Shown one piece after another: positions 26,718 to 35,564 of a stretch of DNA of 64,000 bases. The DNA comes from Vibrio sp. SCSIO 43137 (lineage in GTDB: Bacteria; Pseudomonadota; Gammaproteobacteria; Enterobacterales; Vibrionaceae): positions 2,108,001 through 2,172,000 of the forward strand of contig NZ_CP116383.1 in assembly GCF_028201475.1 (NCBI RefSeq). Direction: 5' to 3'. The first letter of the stretch is position 1; every line of letters starts with the position of its first letter. The translations under genes were made by a program, and so were the position numbers. Below the pieces are notes generated by a model that saw nothing but the letters and a program-made list of their open reading frames with translations, searched no databases and was not told where the DNA came from.

Positions 26718-27998
26718 TTAGGCGATTTCAACTTCACCTTCAGTGTCTGAATTGTAGATGCTGGTATCCAGTTCACCTTCACTCTTAGCAACCATAACAG
26801 AAACCATCATGTCGCCACATACATTCACAGTAGTACGAGCCATATCCAGCACACGGTCAATACCCGCAACAATAGCCAGACCTTCAATAGGCAGACCAAC
26901 GGTTGTCAGAACCAGTGACAGCATAATCAGGCCTGCACCCGGAACACCTGCCGTACCAACAGAAGCAAAGGTCGCCGTAAGGATAATTGTGATGTAATCA
27001 GACGTTGCCAGATCAACACCAAACGCTTGTGCAATAAACAGCGCACATACACCCTGATAAAGCGCCGTACCATCCATGTTAATAGTTGCACCCAGAGGCA
27101 ATACAAAGCTGGAAACGCTCTTAGATACACCCAGCTCCTGACGGGAAGCCTTAATGGTTGCCGGCAAAGTACCTGAACTACTTGTTGTAGTGAAAGCAAC
27201 CGCTGCCGGGTTAGCCAGACCCTTAAGGTAACGTACAGGGTTCAGACCACCCAGAGTCGTAACCAAACCGCTATAGAATACTAATACGTGAATAATGGCA
27301 CCAAGATAAACCACTGCAACCACTTTAATCAGAGGAAGCAGAACATCCATACCGTATTTACCGGCAACCCATGCCATCAGGCCGAATACACCAAACGGTG
27401 CGAGCTTCATTACCAGCTCTGTCAGCTTATACATTGCTTCTGCAAGGCTCTCAAATACCTTAATTGCCGGCTCTGCTTTTTCGCCAACCAGAACAAGAGA
27501 GATACCCAGACCAATTGCAAAAACAATAATCTGTAGAATATTGCCTGCAGCAAGTGCTCCGACAGGGTTCTTAGGAACCATATTAAGTAAAGTCTGCACC
27601 AACGGCGGCGCTTCTTTACCCGCAGCTTCAGGATTAGAAGCGACCATATTCAGGCCTTCACCCGGAGTCAGCACTGCTGCTAAAACAAGACCGATAGTAA
27701 TCGCTACCGCGGTTGTTCCCAGATAGAAGAGAACCGCTTTCAGACCGATTCGTCCCATCTTCTTTGTGTCCCTCATTGAGGTAATACCGACAATCAAAGA
27801 ACAGAAAACGAGCGGTACAATCAACATCTTGATTGCATTAATAAATAGTGTCCCGATAGGCTTAAGCACTTCAGCATCAGGTCCCATAGCGGTACCGACA
27901 ATCACGCCAAGAATCATTCCGATAAGGATTTTCTTCCAAAGCTCTAGTCGAGACCAAGCGCCACCTGTGTTCTGCGCAGTTGTGTTTTTGTTATCCAT
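26718..27998 (-). CDS. Dicarboxylate/amino acid:cation symporter (DAACS, GltP/DctA type)
   Basis: 426-aa inner-membrane symporter for C4-dicarboxylates or acidic amino acids. The re-entrant hairpin signature TTTSSSGTLPATI and the cation/substrate helix motif LPLGATINMDGTALYQGV are both intact. The late region VGTAGVPGAGLIMLSLVL and RVLDMARTTVNVCGD, where the Asp and Arg for substrate selection occur, is also typical; RTTVNV with an Arg two residues after the Asp-Met-Ala suggests an acidic substrate. Normal length. Monocistronic. A 7-4-7 inverted repeat lies 35-52 bp upstream of the start. Confidence 0.92.
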   Translation of the reverse strand: MDNKNTTAQNTGGAWSRLELWKKILIGMILGVIVGTAMGPDAEVLKPIGTLFINAIKMLIVPLVFCSLIVGITSMRDTKKMGRIGLKAVLFYLGTTAVAITIGLVLAAVLTPGEGLNMVASNPEAAGKEAPPLVQTLLNMVPKNPVGALAAGNILQIIVFAIGLGISLVLVGEKAEPAIKVFESLAEAMYKLTELVMKLAPFGVFGLMAWVAGKYGMDVLLPLIKVVAVVYLGAIIHVLVFYSGLVTTLGGLNPVRYLKGLANPAAVAFTTTSSSGTLPATIKASRQELGVSKSVSSFVLPLGATINMDGTALYQGVCALFIAQAFGVDLATSDYITIILTATFASVGTAGVPGAGLIMLSLVLTTVGLPIEGLAIVAGIDRVLDMARTTVNVCGDMMVSVMVAKSEGELDTSIYNSDTEGEVEIA

Positions 27999-28298
27999 TG
28001 CAAAATCTCTAAAAATGTTTTGTAAAGTGTTGTGTCAACCAAAGTTGACATCGAATAACAGCATAATTCGCTAAATGTGTAAATAATTTATACCCATTTA
28101 ACATAGGAAAGTTGATAAAAGCAGGAGTTATCTTCAAATCTTTAGATAATATTCAGTTAAAATCACTATAGATATTTTACATATATGCAACACACACATA
28201 ACAAACAAACCCATTGCATATGATGGACTCTTAGATAACGAAAAGTTAACCAGACTAAAATTATTATTAAGACTCAGCAGATAACAGTAGGTATAAAG
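27999..28298. other. Upstream region of the symporter gene
   Basis: AT-rich, about 300 bp, divergent between the symporter and a short membrane ORF. The only clear structure is the inverted repeat at 28033-28050. Confidence 0.5.
28033..28050. promoter_or_regulatory. Inverted repeat TGTCAAC-N4-GTTGACA
   Basis: A perfect 7-4-7 inverted repeat 35 nt upstream of the symporter ATG, in a position where a repressor would block transcription. An RNA hairpin in the leader is the alternative. Regulator unknown. Confidence 0.45.
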
Positions 28299-28451
28299 AT
28301 GGGAACCTGGATTTTTGAAACATTACTTTGGTCAATAGTCACCGTAGCAATTTGTGTCGCTATCTGGGGGGTTAACTTACCAAATATACTAATAGCACTG
28401 GGCATTTCCGTTGCTGTTTCACTGCTTATTGGTAATAGCTGGCGCTCGTAA
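28299..28451 (+). CDS. Short membrane protein ORF, 50 aa, unknown
   Basis: ATG at 28299 preceded by GTAGGTATAAAG, a reasonable ribosome site. The product begins MGTWIFETLLWSIVTVAICV and ends IGNSWRS. Almost all of it is hydrophobic: two helices, LLWSIVTVAICVAIWGV and ILIALGISVAVSLLIG, joined by NLPN. I do not recognise a family. A hairpin with a 7-bp GC-rich stem (28518-28536) lies 66 nt downstream. Support is the ribosome site, the coherent two-helix pattern and the otherwise empty gap. Confidence 0.45.
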   Translation: MGTWIFETLLWSIVTVAICVAIWGVNLPNILIALGISVAVSLLIGNSWRS

Positions 28452-28882
28452 AGTCCGCTTAGCTTTAAAATTCAAACTAACTACTCACAAAGCAGTTTGC
28501 TGATGATCTAACTCTGACGCCCGATATGTTCGGGCGGATAACGTCCCCTTCCCAGCCTATTAATTCACCTTATACTCTCGGCATACAAAGCAAGCAGATA
28601 AACCGTCAGATAAATTATTATAACCAATTGTTTAATAAAGCAATTATTAGCTATTGCTATTGATTTTAATATCAATTAAAGCCACTCATTAATTTTCTTA
28701 TAAGGCACGGCCGGAACTCTTGAGTTCTACAGAAAAAATATGAGCACTGATGCATATCAAAAATGAGACCAAACCAGTCAGTTATTTATAGATTTATCAT
28801 AGTGATATGATTATATTGCAAACATAAGAAGAACAAATATTAGCTTTCTCTTATTCCAATAAAAACAAGTGAGACCTTATCT
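28452..28882. other. Intergenic region before the chemoreceptor gene
   Basis: About 430 bp, very AT-rich. It contains a hairpin CGCCCGA/TCGGGCG at 28518-28536 without a T run, and a 6-2-6 inverted repeat GAACTC-TT-GAGTTC at 28714-28727. No recognisable riboswitch or sigma-54 promoter was found. Confidence 0.4.
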
Positions 28883-30973
28883 ATGCAATTCAAATCTATA
28901 CAAATGCAAATTGGTAGCTACATACTCGCCTGCTCACTACTTATATCCGCGGTACTAGTTGGCAGCTCGTTAATTAACTCTGAAAAAATCCAGAATCTAA
29001 CCGAACAGAAATCAGGGGCTCTTCTGATAGATCTCGTGAAGAAAGATCTGCTGGCGGAAGCCAATAGAGGATCTTCTCTGGTTCATGACGAAATTAATTC
29101 AGCTTTAGTATCAGCAAGGACGCTAGCCTACAACTTTACCAGCATCGAGAAACAGCTTGCTGACAGAAAACTGGATGCCGTACAGGCACAACAACTGATT
29201 AATCAGGCATTGGCTGAGAACGTCAATCACAGCCGAAAGTATCTTGGTTATTATTCTGCCTGGGAAGCCGGTGTTTTTGACGCTTTTCAGGCTTCGTCTG
29301 AGCCCGGTCATGACAGCAATGGTCGCTTTGTACCCTACTGGGCACTCAGTGACGGTCAAGCCGTACTGGAGCCACTTGCCGGCTATGAGGACAATAGTGT
29401 CACTGCCAACGGAAACCGTGTTGGTGAATATTACCTCTGCGCCAAAGACAGTAAGAAAGAGTGTATCCTTAACCCATACACCTATGTTGTAAATGGTAAG
29501 CAAACACTGCTTACTTCACTGTCTGCCCCGATTATGAAGGGAGATCGTTTCCTCGGTGTTGTCGGGCTGGATATTTCTGTCGACTTCTTAAGTGAGCTGG
29601 CAAATAGTGTCAGCGCTGGTTTATACGATGGTGCCGGTGAAGTTTATATCATCAGTCAAAATGGCTTCGTTGCCGGGCACAGCAAAGGGCAAAATATTGG
29701 CGAACGGCTTTCGGACAACAGCATTAAATCAGCGATAGGCAAGTCTGAGGCGAATCTGGATATGGGTGATATCAACATCATTGCCAGTGCTCCGATTAAG
29801 TTCAGCAAAGCCAATACTCAGTGGGAAATCGCTATTGTTCTGCCTACCGAGCTTATCTACAAAGACATTAAACAACTCGGAACAATCGTAGGCGAGGCAA
29901 ATGACTCATCACGTAACCTGCAGATTCTGATCTCCATTGCAATCACCCTATGTGCCGTAACCATTACTTATCTTCTGTCGGGCAAAATAACCCGTCCGAT
30001 TAAGGATACCGTTGCGATTTTCGATACGATTGCTAACGGTGATTTAACCCAGAGACTGACGGTCAAAACCAAAGATGAAACTAAGTCTCTGGCAGATGCC
30101 TGCAACACTTTCCTGAATAAAACGCATCCGGTAATTAAGGATGTAAAACTCTGTTCTGACGACCTCTCCAGCAATGCAGAACAGTCCCTTAAAAATGCGG
30201 TAGTCACACGCCAGCGAATGCAGGATCAGCAATCCAATCTGGAACAGCTTGCCGCCGCAACGGAAGAGATGGCTGCTACCGCGAGCGAAGTGGCAGATAT
30301 TGCCAGCAGGGCGTCTTCTGCTACCAGCCATGGTCAGAGTGTCGCCTTTGAAGGGCAGTCTGTTATTTCCGATCTGGACTCAATCACCAAAAATCTTGAT
30401 TCTGACATCAGCGGTACATCCGAAGTGATTAAAGAGTTGAATGAGAAAAGCAGTCAGGTTCGCAGCGTACTGGATGTCATTCAGGGTATTGCAGAACAGA
30501 CCAACCTGCTGGCATTGAATGCAGCTATCGAAGCTGCCCGTGCAGGTGAACAAGGCCGTGGTTTTGCTGTGGTTGCAGATGAGGTTCGCTCTCTTGCTCA
30601 ACGAACCCAGGAATCAACTCTTGAGATTGAAACCATTATCGAAAGCTTGCAGCAGAGCGCTCATCAGGCCGTTAAGTCAATGGAGAATAGTCAGCTTAGC
30701 GTTACATCAGGCGTAACTCAGGTTGAAAAAGCCAATGAAACGCTGGCAAATATTCTTACTACTATTGATGAGATTCATCAGTTGAACATACAAGTTTCTG
30801 CCGCCGCTGAGCAGCAGAGCGCAGTAGCAAGGGATATTAGTTCAGGCGTTACCGACGTTAATACGGTTGCGACTGAGGTAGCAGCAGATACCCAACAGAC
30901 TGAATCTAACAGCCATAGCCTGACTGAAGTCTCCAACACGCTGGGAGAACAGGTTAAGCAGTTTAAGGTGTAA
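28883..30973 (+). CDS. Methyl-accepting chemotaxis protein with dCache sensor
   Basis: 696-aa transmembrane chemoreceptor. An N-terminal helix (residues 10-30) and a second near 345-365 flank a periplasmic double-Cache domain of about 310 aa, with the features [16 protein letters not shown] and [17 protein letters not shown] domain follows ([24 protein letters not shown]), then a long signalling coiled coil with the hairpin tip [38 protein letters not shown]. It ends without a CheR-binding pentapeptide. Length is typical of Vibrio receptors. Ligand unknown; dCache domains often bind amino acids or amines. It ends at a strong terminator. Confidence 0.94.
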   Translation: MQFKSIQMQIGSYILACSLLISAVLVGSSLINSEKIQNLTEQKSGALLIDLVKKDLLAEANRGSSLVHDEINSALVSARTLAYNFTSIEKQLADRKLDAVQAQQLINQALAENVNHSRKYLGYYSAWEAGVFDAFQASSEPGHDSNGRFVPYWALSDGQAVLEPLAGYEDNSVTANGNRVGEYYLCAKDSKKECILNPYTYVVNGKQTLLTSLSAPIMKGDRFLGVVGLDISVDFLSELANSVSAGLYDGAGEVYIISQNGFVAGHSKGQNIGERLSDNSIKSAIGKSEANLDMGDINIIASAPIKFSKANTQWEIAIVLPTELIYKDIKQLGTIVGEANDSSRNLQILISIAITLCAVTITYLLSGKITRPIKDTVAIFDTIANGDLTQRLTVKTKDETKSLADACNTFLNKTHPVIKDVKLCSDDLSSNAEQSLKNAVVTRQRMQDQQSNLEQLAAATEEMAATASEVADIASRASSATSHGQSVAFEGQSVISDLDSITKNLDSDISGTSEVIKELNEKSSQVRSVLDVIQGIAEQTNLLALNAAIEAARAGEQGRGFAVVADEVRSLAQRTQESTLEIETIIESLQQSAHQAVKSMENSQLSVTSGVTQVEKANETLANILTTIDEIHQLNIQVSAAAEQQSAVARDISSGVTDVNTVATEVAADTQQTESNSHSLTEVSNTLGEQVKQFKV

Positions 30974-30986
30974 ATAGAAAAACCTG

Positions 30987-31016
30987 AAAAAGCCACCATA
31001 ATCACGGTGGCTTTTT
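30987..31016. terminator. Bidirectional terminator, chemoreceptor / dsbD
   Basis: An 11-bp perfect stem AAAAAGCCACC/GGTGGCTTTTT with an 8-nt loop. It serves the chemoreceptor on the plus strand and the long tad/redox transcript on the minus strand. Confidence 0.92.
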
Positions 31017-31031
31017 CATCTTTCGGTTGTC

Positions 31032-32771
31032 TTATATATCTTTAGGGAACTGTTGGTTAAACACCGCTAAATTAACACCGCCGTTCAGACGGTTAGAAAC
31101 CAGTTCATTTCCTTGCGGTGAGTAGAAAAAGATAGCAGGCGGCCCGTAGACTTTACGTTCGTTAAGCCACGCCATTTGCTCGGGAGTACTTTCCGTTACA
31201 TCCAGTTTAATGAGTTGCCACTTCGCTAACTTATCTTCGACTTCTTCATTACCAAACACTTCACGCTCGATAGTTTTACATGAGACACACCAGTCAGCGT
31301 ATAAATCAATCAGCACCGGAGCAGAGGCTTGTTTCGCATTCGCCAGCAACCTATCCAGCTCATCTATATCGGCTGTTTTATAAAACTTAACAGAAGTATC
31401 TGAAGAGTGTTTGTCTGCTCCTATTCCGGCTAATGGGTTTATTGGGTCACTCCCGCCACTAAGAGCCCCGACAAAAAGAACCAAACCGTAAAAAAGGGAA
31501 AGAAATGCAAACAGCTTTCGACTTCTTGCCCAGCCTGGCTCCGCCGCCTCTAATGCACCGAAGTGAATACCACTTGCCGAGAACAGTAGAGCCCAGAGTA
31601 TTAAAACCAGCCAGCTATCAAGAAAACGACTGAGTAATACGATCGCTACTGCAACAAGCAACACACCAAAAAACTGCTTAACTGCAACCATCCATGCGCC
31701 ACTCTTAGGTAACAGGCGACCACCACTAACACCAAGTACGATAAGAGGCCCCCCCATACCTATAGCCATAACAAACAAGGTAAGACCGCCAAAGACCCAA
31801 TCCTGAGTTGCTGAAACATAAAGCAGAGCTCCGGCAAGGGGTGCGGTTACACAAGGAGAAACGACTAAAGCAGACAGGGCTCCCATAACAAACACACTGA
31901 CTACTTTTCCGCCACCAAGTCTATCTGAACCTGAATTGAGCTTTTGCTGCAGTGATGATGGTAATTGCAGTTCATAGAAGCCAAACATAGAGAGAGACAA
32001 CAAAATAAAGACGGCGGCAAACACACTCAGCAGCCAGGGTTGCTGAAGCATAGCCTGCAAGTTAATCCCTTTTGCCAGTGACGTTACCAGAATACCTGTT
32101 ATGGCGTAACTCATTGCCATACCCAGCACATACGACAGGGATAAGGTAAAGCCCTTCCGCCCTGTCATATTGGCTTGACCACCAATAATACCGGATAGAA
32201 TAGGAACCATAGGAAGAACACAGGGTGTCAGAGACAAGCCTAACCCCAGAAGGAAGAAAATAATTAACGCCTGAGTCTTAGACGCCTGCATCAGAAAGTC
32301 TGACAAGCCTTGCGTATTCTCAGCCAGACTTACCGCTTTATCCAATATTCCACCGGAACTATTTGATGACGAAGCCATCGGCAGGTCTATATTGATAGTC
32401 TGAGGTAAATAGCAGAGCCCTTTGTCAGCACACCCCTGATAACGAAGCTTCAACGCTCCCTCTCCCGTATATGGAAGGGTAATGGTCACCGGTTCGCTAT
32501 AGACCTGCATTTCACCGAAGTAACTATCCGTTTTCATTTTGCCCGGAGAAGAGTATTGCGCGGCATCAATGGCAACACCTTCTCCTGCTTTAAACTGAAA
32601 ACGGGATTTATACAAGTAATAACCAGAATGAACTGAAAAATGGACAACCAGGCCATTATCTGTCACCGACCATTGATAAGGAAAGGCTTTTTCTACTGGT
32701 AAAAACTGTTCATCCTGCGCAAAAGAAAAACAAGAAAACAGCAGGAAAATAGTTAAAATCCATTGCTTCAT
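31032..32771 (-). CDS. dsbD: Thiol:disulfide interchange protein DsbD
   Basis: 579-aa three-domain electron carrier that moves reducing power from cytosolic thioredoxin to periplasmic partners. After a signal peptide, the N-terminal domain carries the active pair CADKGLCY. The eight-helix core has the membrane cysteines in LTPCVLPMVP and VSPCVTAPLAG. The C-terminal thioredoxin domain has DLYADWCVSCKTIE. All six redox cysteines are therefore present. The start overlaps the ApbE stop by 4 bp (ATGA), making this the last gene of the redox cassette. Its neighbour TlpA-like protein is a natural electron acceptor. Confidence 0.95.
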   Translation of the reverse strand: MKQWILTIFLLFSCFSFAQDEQFLPVEKAFPYQWSVTDNGLVVHFSVHSGYYLYKSRFQFKAGEGVAIDAAQYSSPGKMKTDSYFGEMQVYSEPVTITLPYTGEGALKLRYQGCADKGLCYLPQTINIDLPMASSSNSSGGILDKAVSLAENTQGLSDFLMQASKTQALIIFFLLGLGLSLTPCVLPMVPILSGIIGGQANMTGRKGFTLSLSYVLGMAMSYAITGILVTSLAKGINLQAMLQQPWLLSVFAAVFILLSLSMFGFYELQLPSSLQQKLNSGSDRLGGGKVVSVFVMGALSALVVSPCVTAPLAGALLYVSATQDWVFGGLTLFVMAIGMGGPLIVLGVSGGRLLPKSGAWMVAVKQFFGVLLVAVAIVLLSRFLDSWLVLILWALLFSASGIHFGALEAAEPGWARSRKLFAFLSLFYGLVLFVGALSGGSDPINPLAGIGADKHSSDTSVKFYKTADIDELDRLLANAKQASAPVLIDLYADWCVSCKTIEREVFGNEEVEDKLAKWQLIKLDVTESTPEQMAWLNERKVYGPPAIFFYSPQGNELVSNRLNGGVNLAVFNQQFPKDI

Positions 32772-33664
32772 TGAACTAAAAACTCCGTGTTCTGGTGTAT
32801 AACCAATTGGTTATCAATAAAAATCACGCCAAACTGGTCCGGAACTGGTAAAGCTGGCTGAATCGTGAGGGCTGTGCTCATTGCACCAGCCTCAAGAGCG
32901 GTAGGCGCCATAACAGAAACCGACAATACCTGAGGGTGAGTGCCCGCTTCAGCGAGAATATGTGAGGTCTCTTTATCGGCAAATCGAAAACGGCGCTCAT
33001 AGTGTGCAGATGTAGTGAATGCGGCATCCTGTAACGGCAGAGAAAAATAAGCTTCTGATGGTTTTTTCGGATTTAGAACAGCAATCTGGAAAGGAGTACC
33101 GTCTGGTTTACTGCCTAATGCCCGGATATCACCACCAAAGTTAACAAGGGCACTAGTTATACCAGACTCAATTAACATCTCCACAGCCTGATCTATGGCA
33201 AATTCTTTGATTACTCCGCCTAAATCAAACTGAGTCAACTTGTCTTTGACGAAAAGTACACCATTTTGAACCTGCCATGAATCTACCCCCATTGCACCTT
33301 GGGCTAACTGAAACCCTTGCTTATAACTAAGCTCTGGCTGGCTATTCATTATGCTCTTCAATGTTCCTACGCTAGGGTCGAATACACCTTGCGTTGCGTT
33401 GACGAGATCTTGTAACAGAGAGAACACCAAGGCAGCCTCTTCATCGAGTTCAACGGAGCTATTGCGACGTTGGTTTACCTGAAGACTTAACCACGACTCA
33501 CGGTTATAGAAGTTATATTTCTTTTCTAGTCTGCGGGTATTCTCTTCAACCCGGCTTGCCAGTTGGTTTAGCTCATGACTTAGTTTCCCTGTGCCGTACA
33601 AGCGTACTTCACAGGGAACCGTCATAGCCTTAAAACAGTGAACATAAGGCAAATCAGAATTCAT
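32768..33664 (-). CDS. ApbE-like FAD:protein FMN transferase homologue, divergent
   Basis: 298 aa from the ATG at 33664, preceded by GGAG at good spacing and overlapping the DUF3570 stop by 11 bp. ApbE enzymes attach FMN to Ser/Thr of extracytosolic proteins. The core motifs FDLGGVIKEFAIDQAV and ALVNFGGDIRALG are clear. However, the usual HI-D-P-x-TG stretch reads SHILAEAGTHP, and the metal-binding Asp of the usual ADAL-T motif is Gly here (EAGAMSTAL). No signal peptide or lipobox is visible, unusual for an exported ApbE. Activity is therefore doubtful. The longer open frame to 33799 reads inside the upstream gene. Confidence 0.82.
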   Translation of the reverse strand: MNSDLPYVHCFKAMTVPCEVRLYGTGKLSHELNQLASRVEENTRRLEKKYNFYNRESWLSLQVNQRRNSSVELDEEAALVFSLLQDLVNATQGVFDPSVGTLKSIMNSQPELSYKQGFQLAQGAMGVDSWQVQNGVLFVKDKLTQFDLGGVIKEFAIDQAVEMLIESGITSALVNFGGDIRALGSKPDGTPFQIAVLNPKKPSEAYFSLPLQDAAFTTSAHYERRFRFADKETSHILAEAGTHPQVLSVSVMAPTALEAGAMSTALTIQPALPVPDQFGVIFIDNQLVIHQNTEFLVQ

Positions 33665-34880
33665 ACGTGGCTCCGACTGCCCACCAGTTTGCTTTAAATC
33701 CGTTCGACTGTTCGTAATAAGCACCGAGTGCATTAAGCCTGAACTTACTGAACAGCTTATAGCTAACACCAATCTCATAGGCATTTGCTGTGTAGTCACC
33801 TAAGCGTAGATCCGATGTAGCAAACCCTGTTGCCGCAAAAGTATTGTCTGAAGCGGTTGGTGATTTATAGAAAGACGCCCCTTCCTGCTTATACCAGAAA
33901 TATCCCGGCGCAATAGTCAGTTTCTCAGTCGCTTTGTAGGTCATTTTTGACCCAATTTGATGAGACCTTACTCCCCAGTCATCCATAAACCATTTATAAC
34001 GGGGACGAACAACCACTTCATCTGAAATGGCCCAAAATGCCTGAATATTCACACCACCAGAGTAGCGCTTATCCGGACGCGAATCCTGACCAACAAACAC
34101 CTCATCATTGCCGATTGAGCCGTTATTGTTTATATCAATCTCTCTAAGTACAGTCAGATAGTGATTACTCAGGTAACCAGAGCGGTATCCGGCGTATCCG
34201 GTAAATACCATATACAGTTGTGGACTAAATGTCTGAGACAAGCCTGCTTCGACACTACCGGTAAAAATGTTTTGCCAGTCCTGAGTGTTTCCGCTGCTTG
34301 TTGTAAACTTATTGAAGGCCAGTGTTTTATCAAAAAGAGTCGATACGCCAAGACTATATGAGCGATTCTTTAGTTCATTTTCATAAACAAGAACCTTACC
34401 ATTTAAGCCAACGCTCTTATAATCTTCTTCAGTTGAATAGTTGGCGCCAAATGTCCATTCATTGCGCTTCTCATCACGATAAGTCAGACTTCCGTTTATC
34501 GATTTCCGCCTGTCTTTAAGTTTAACCTTATTTACTTTATAGCCACTTCGTTGAGGATCGTAATCAGAACGCAGAACTTCATCGGTTTTAGCCTGCCCCA
34601 GCGCAATATTGTTCCTTCTTGCAATAAAATCAGCAGAACCGGAAAGTGGTGTCGTTGCTCCCAGAGAAGGAGAAGCACCAGAAATTGTGTCGTAACCTGT
34701 CTCAAGATTTAGAGTCCAGTCCAGCCCGAAACTCTTTTCCAGAGAAACGACCGTATCTTTTGCTTTTACTTTATCATCATGTTCACTGTAGTTCAGATAG
34801 TGAACAGATAAATGATCTTCAGCCATAGCACTATTAGCTATTGCTGCCGCACTGAGTAATGTTAATGGTATCTTTTTCAT
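33654..34880 (-). CDS. DUF3570 outer-membrane beta-barrel protein
   Basis: 408 aa with Sec signal MKKIPLTLLSAAAIANSAMA. The mature part is rich in alternating beta-strand segments and ends in ATYEF, a C-terminal aromatic as in outer-membrane barrels. It matches my memory of DUF3570 proteins, which recur next to DUF4266 and ApbE genes. Near the N-terminus is DTISGASPS (residues 64-72), close to the DxxSGA(S/T) flavinylation motif. Residues 249-260 (DINNNGSIGNDE) fit a calcium-binding EF-hand loop. It lies 15 nt after the DUF4266 gene and overlaps the ApbE gene. Function unknown. Confidence 0.8.
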   Translation of the reverse strand: MKKIPLTLLSAAAIANSAMAEDHLSVHYLNYSEHDDKVKAKDTVVSLEKSFGLDWTLNLETGYDTISGASPSLGATTPLSGSADFIARRNNIALGQAKTDEVLRSDYDPQRSGYKVNKVKLKDRRKSINGSLTYRDEKRNEWTFGANYSTEEDYKSVGLNGKVLVYENELKNRSYSLGVSTLFDKTLAFNKFTTSSGNTQDWQNIFTGSVEAGLSQTFSPQLYMVFTGYAGYRSGYLSNHYLTVLREIDINNNGSIGNDEVFVGQDSRPDKRYSGGVNIQAFWAISDEVVVRPRYKWFMDDWGVRSHQIGSKMTYKATEKLTIAPGYFWYKQEGASFYKSPTASDNTFAATGFATSDLRLGDYTANAYEIGVSYKLFSKFRLNALGAYYEQSNGFKANWWAVGATYEF

Positions 34881-34895
34881 TTTATTAATTTTTAT

Positions 34896-35564
34896 TTAGT
34901 TACAGCCACAACCACCGCCACCAACACCACTGCCGCCGACGGAACCTTGTTTATAGGAAAAAACTTTTTCAGAGAAGAGATCAAATTCAGGAACCGTACC
35001 GCCCGGTTTCATCTCTTTTTTAGCTAACGTTCCTTTTTCCCATGACTTAACCGGCTTTATTCCCAAAGCCTTATCAATGGAAGCAAGAATAGAACTTTGT
35101 TCACCGGACGAAGAAGACGTAGCTGGCTTACTTGCTTCAGGTTTTTGAACAACCTTAAGTGCCGGTTTGTCTGCGGATACTGGTTTGTCACTTGGTTTCA
35201 GGCTTGTAGGTTTCGCCAGCTTAAGAGTGAGTTTATTAATAGGATTCGCTTTAGGCTCTGCCTGCACACTGTCTTCAACGATAAGTCCGGGATATTCCCC
35301 TAAGCCGTTAAGTTGTTGTTTGCCCGGCTTAACCAACTCTACATTGCTGCGAAGGCCGATTTGATTTCCGTCACTGCTATAACTCGTGCCTGAAACTGTT
35401 TCTTGTTCAATAAGGCCAAACTCATTCTCAACCGTTTTTTCAGCATTACTTTGCTGGCTGGCAGCAGAAGCAGCCTTGTTACCCAGATGTTTCAGATTCA
35501 GTTTTATTTCGGCAGATGCAGAAGAGGCAATAAACACTGCTGCAACGACAATAATGCGCATCAT
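34896..35564 (-). CDS. DUF4266 protein, extended, Gly/Cys-rich C-terminus
   Basis: 222 aa. A signal peptide (MMRIIVVAAVFIASSASA) with no lipobox is followed by about 140 residues of low-complexity, Lys/Ser/Pro-rich sequence. The last 50 residues match the DUF4266 pattern as I know it: VKSWEKGTLAKKEM, then FSYKQGSVGGSGVGGGGCGCN. DUF4266 proteins are usually short (about 70 aa) lipoproteins, so the long linker and missing lipobox are unusual. Its start overlaps the TlpA-like stop by 4 bp (ATGA). The two terminal cysteines could be partners of the periplasmic thioredoxins encoded beside it. Function unknown. Confidence 0.75.
   Translation of the reverse strand: MMRIIVVAAVFIASSASAEIKLNLKHLGNKAASAASQQSNAEKTVENEFGLIEQETVSGTSYSSDGNQIGLRSNVELVKPGKQQLNGLGEYPGLIVEDSVQAEPKANPINKLTLKLAKPTSLKPSDKPVSADKPALKVVQKPEASKPATSSSSGEQSSILASIDKALGIKPVKSWEKGTLAKKEMKPGGTVPEFDLFSEKVFSYKQGSVGGSGVGGGGCGCN

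Noticed and set aside
28714..28727. GAACTC-TT-GAGTTC as part of a c-di-GMP riboswitch before the chemoreceptor
   Set aside because: The conserved GEMM core bases and paired stems could not be found around it.
33665..33799. Longer ApbE open frame starting at 33799
   Set aside because: The extension lies inside the DUF3570 gene, has no ribosome site, and 33664 has GGAG at proper spacing.
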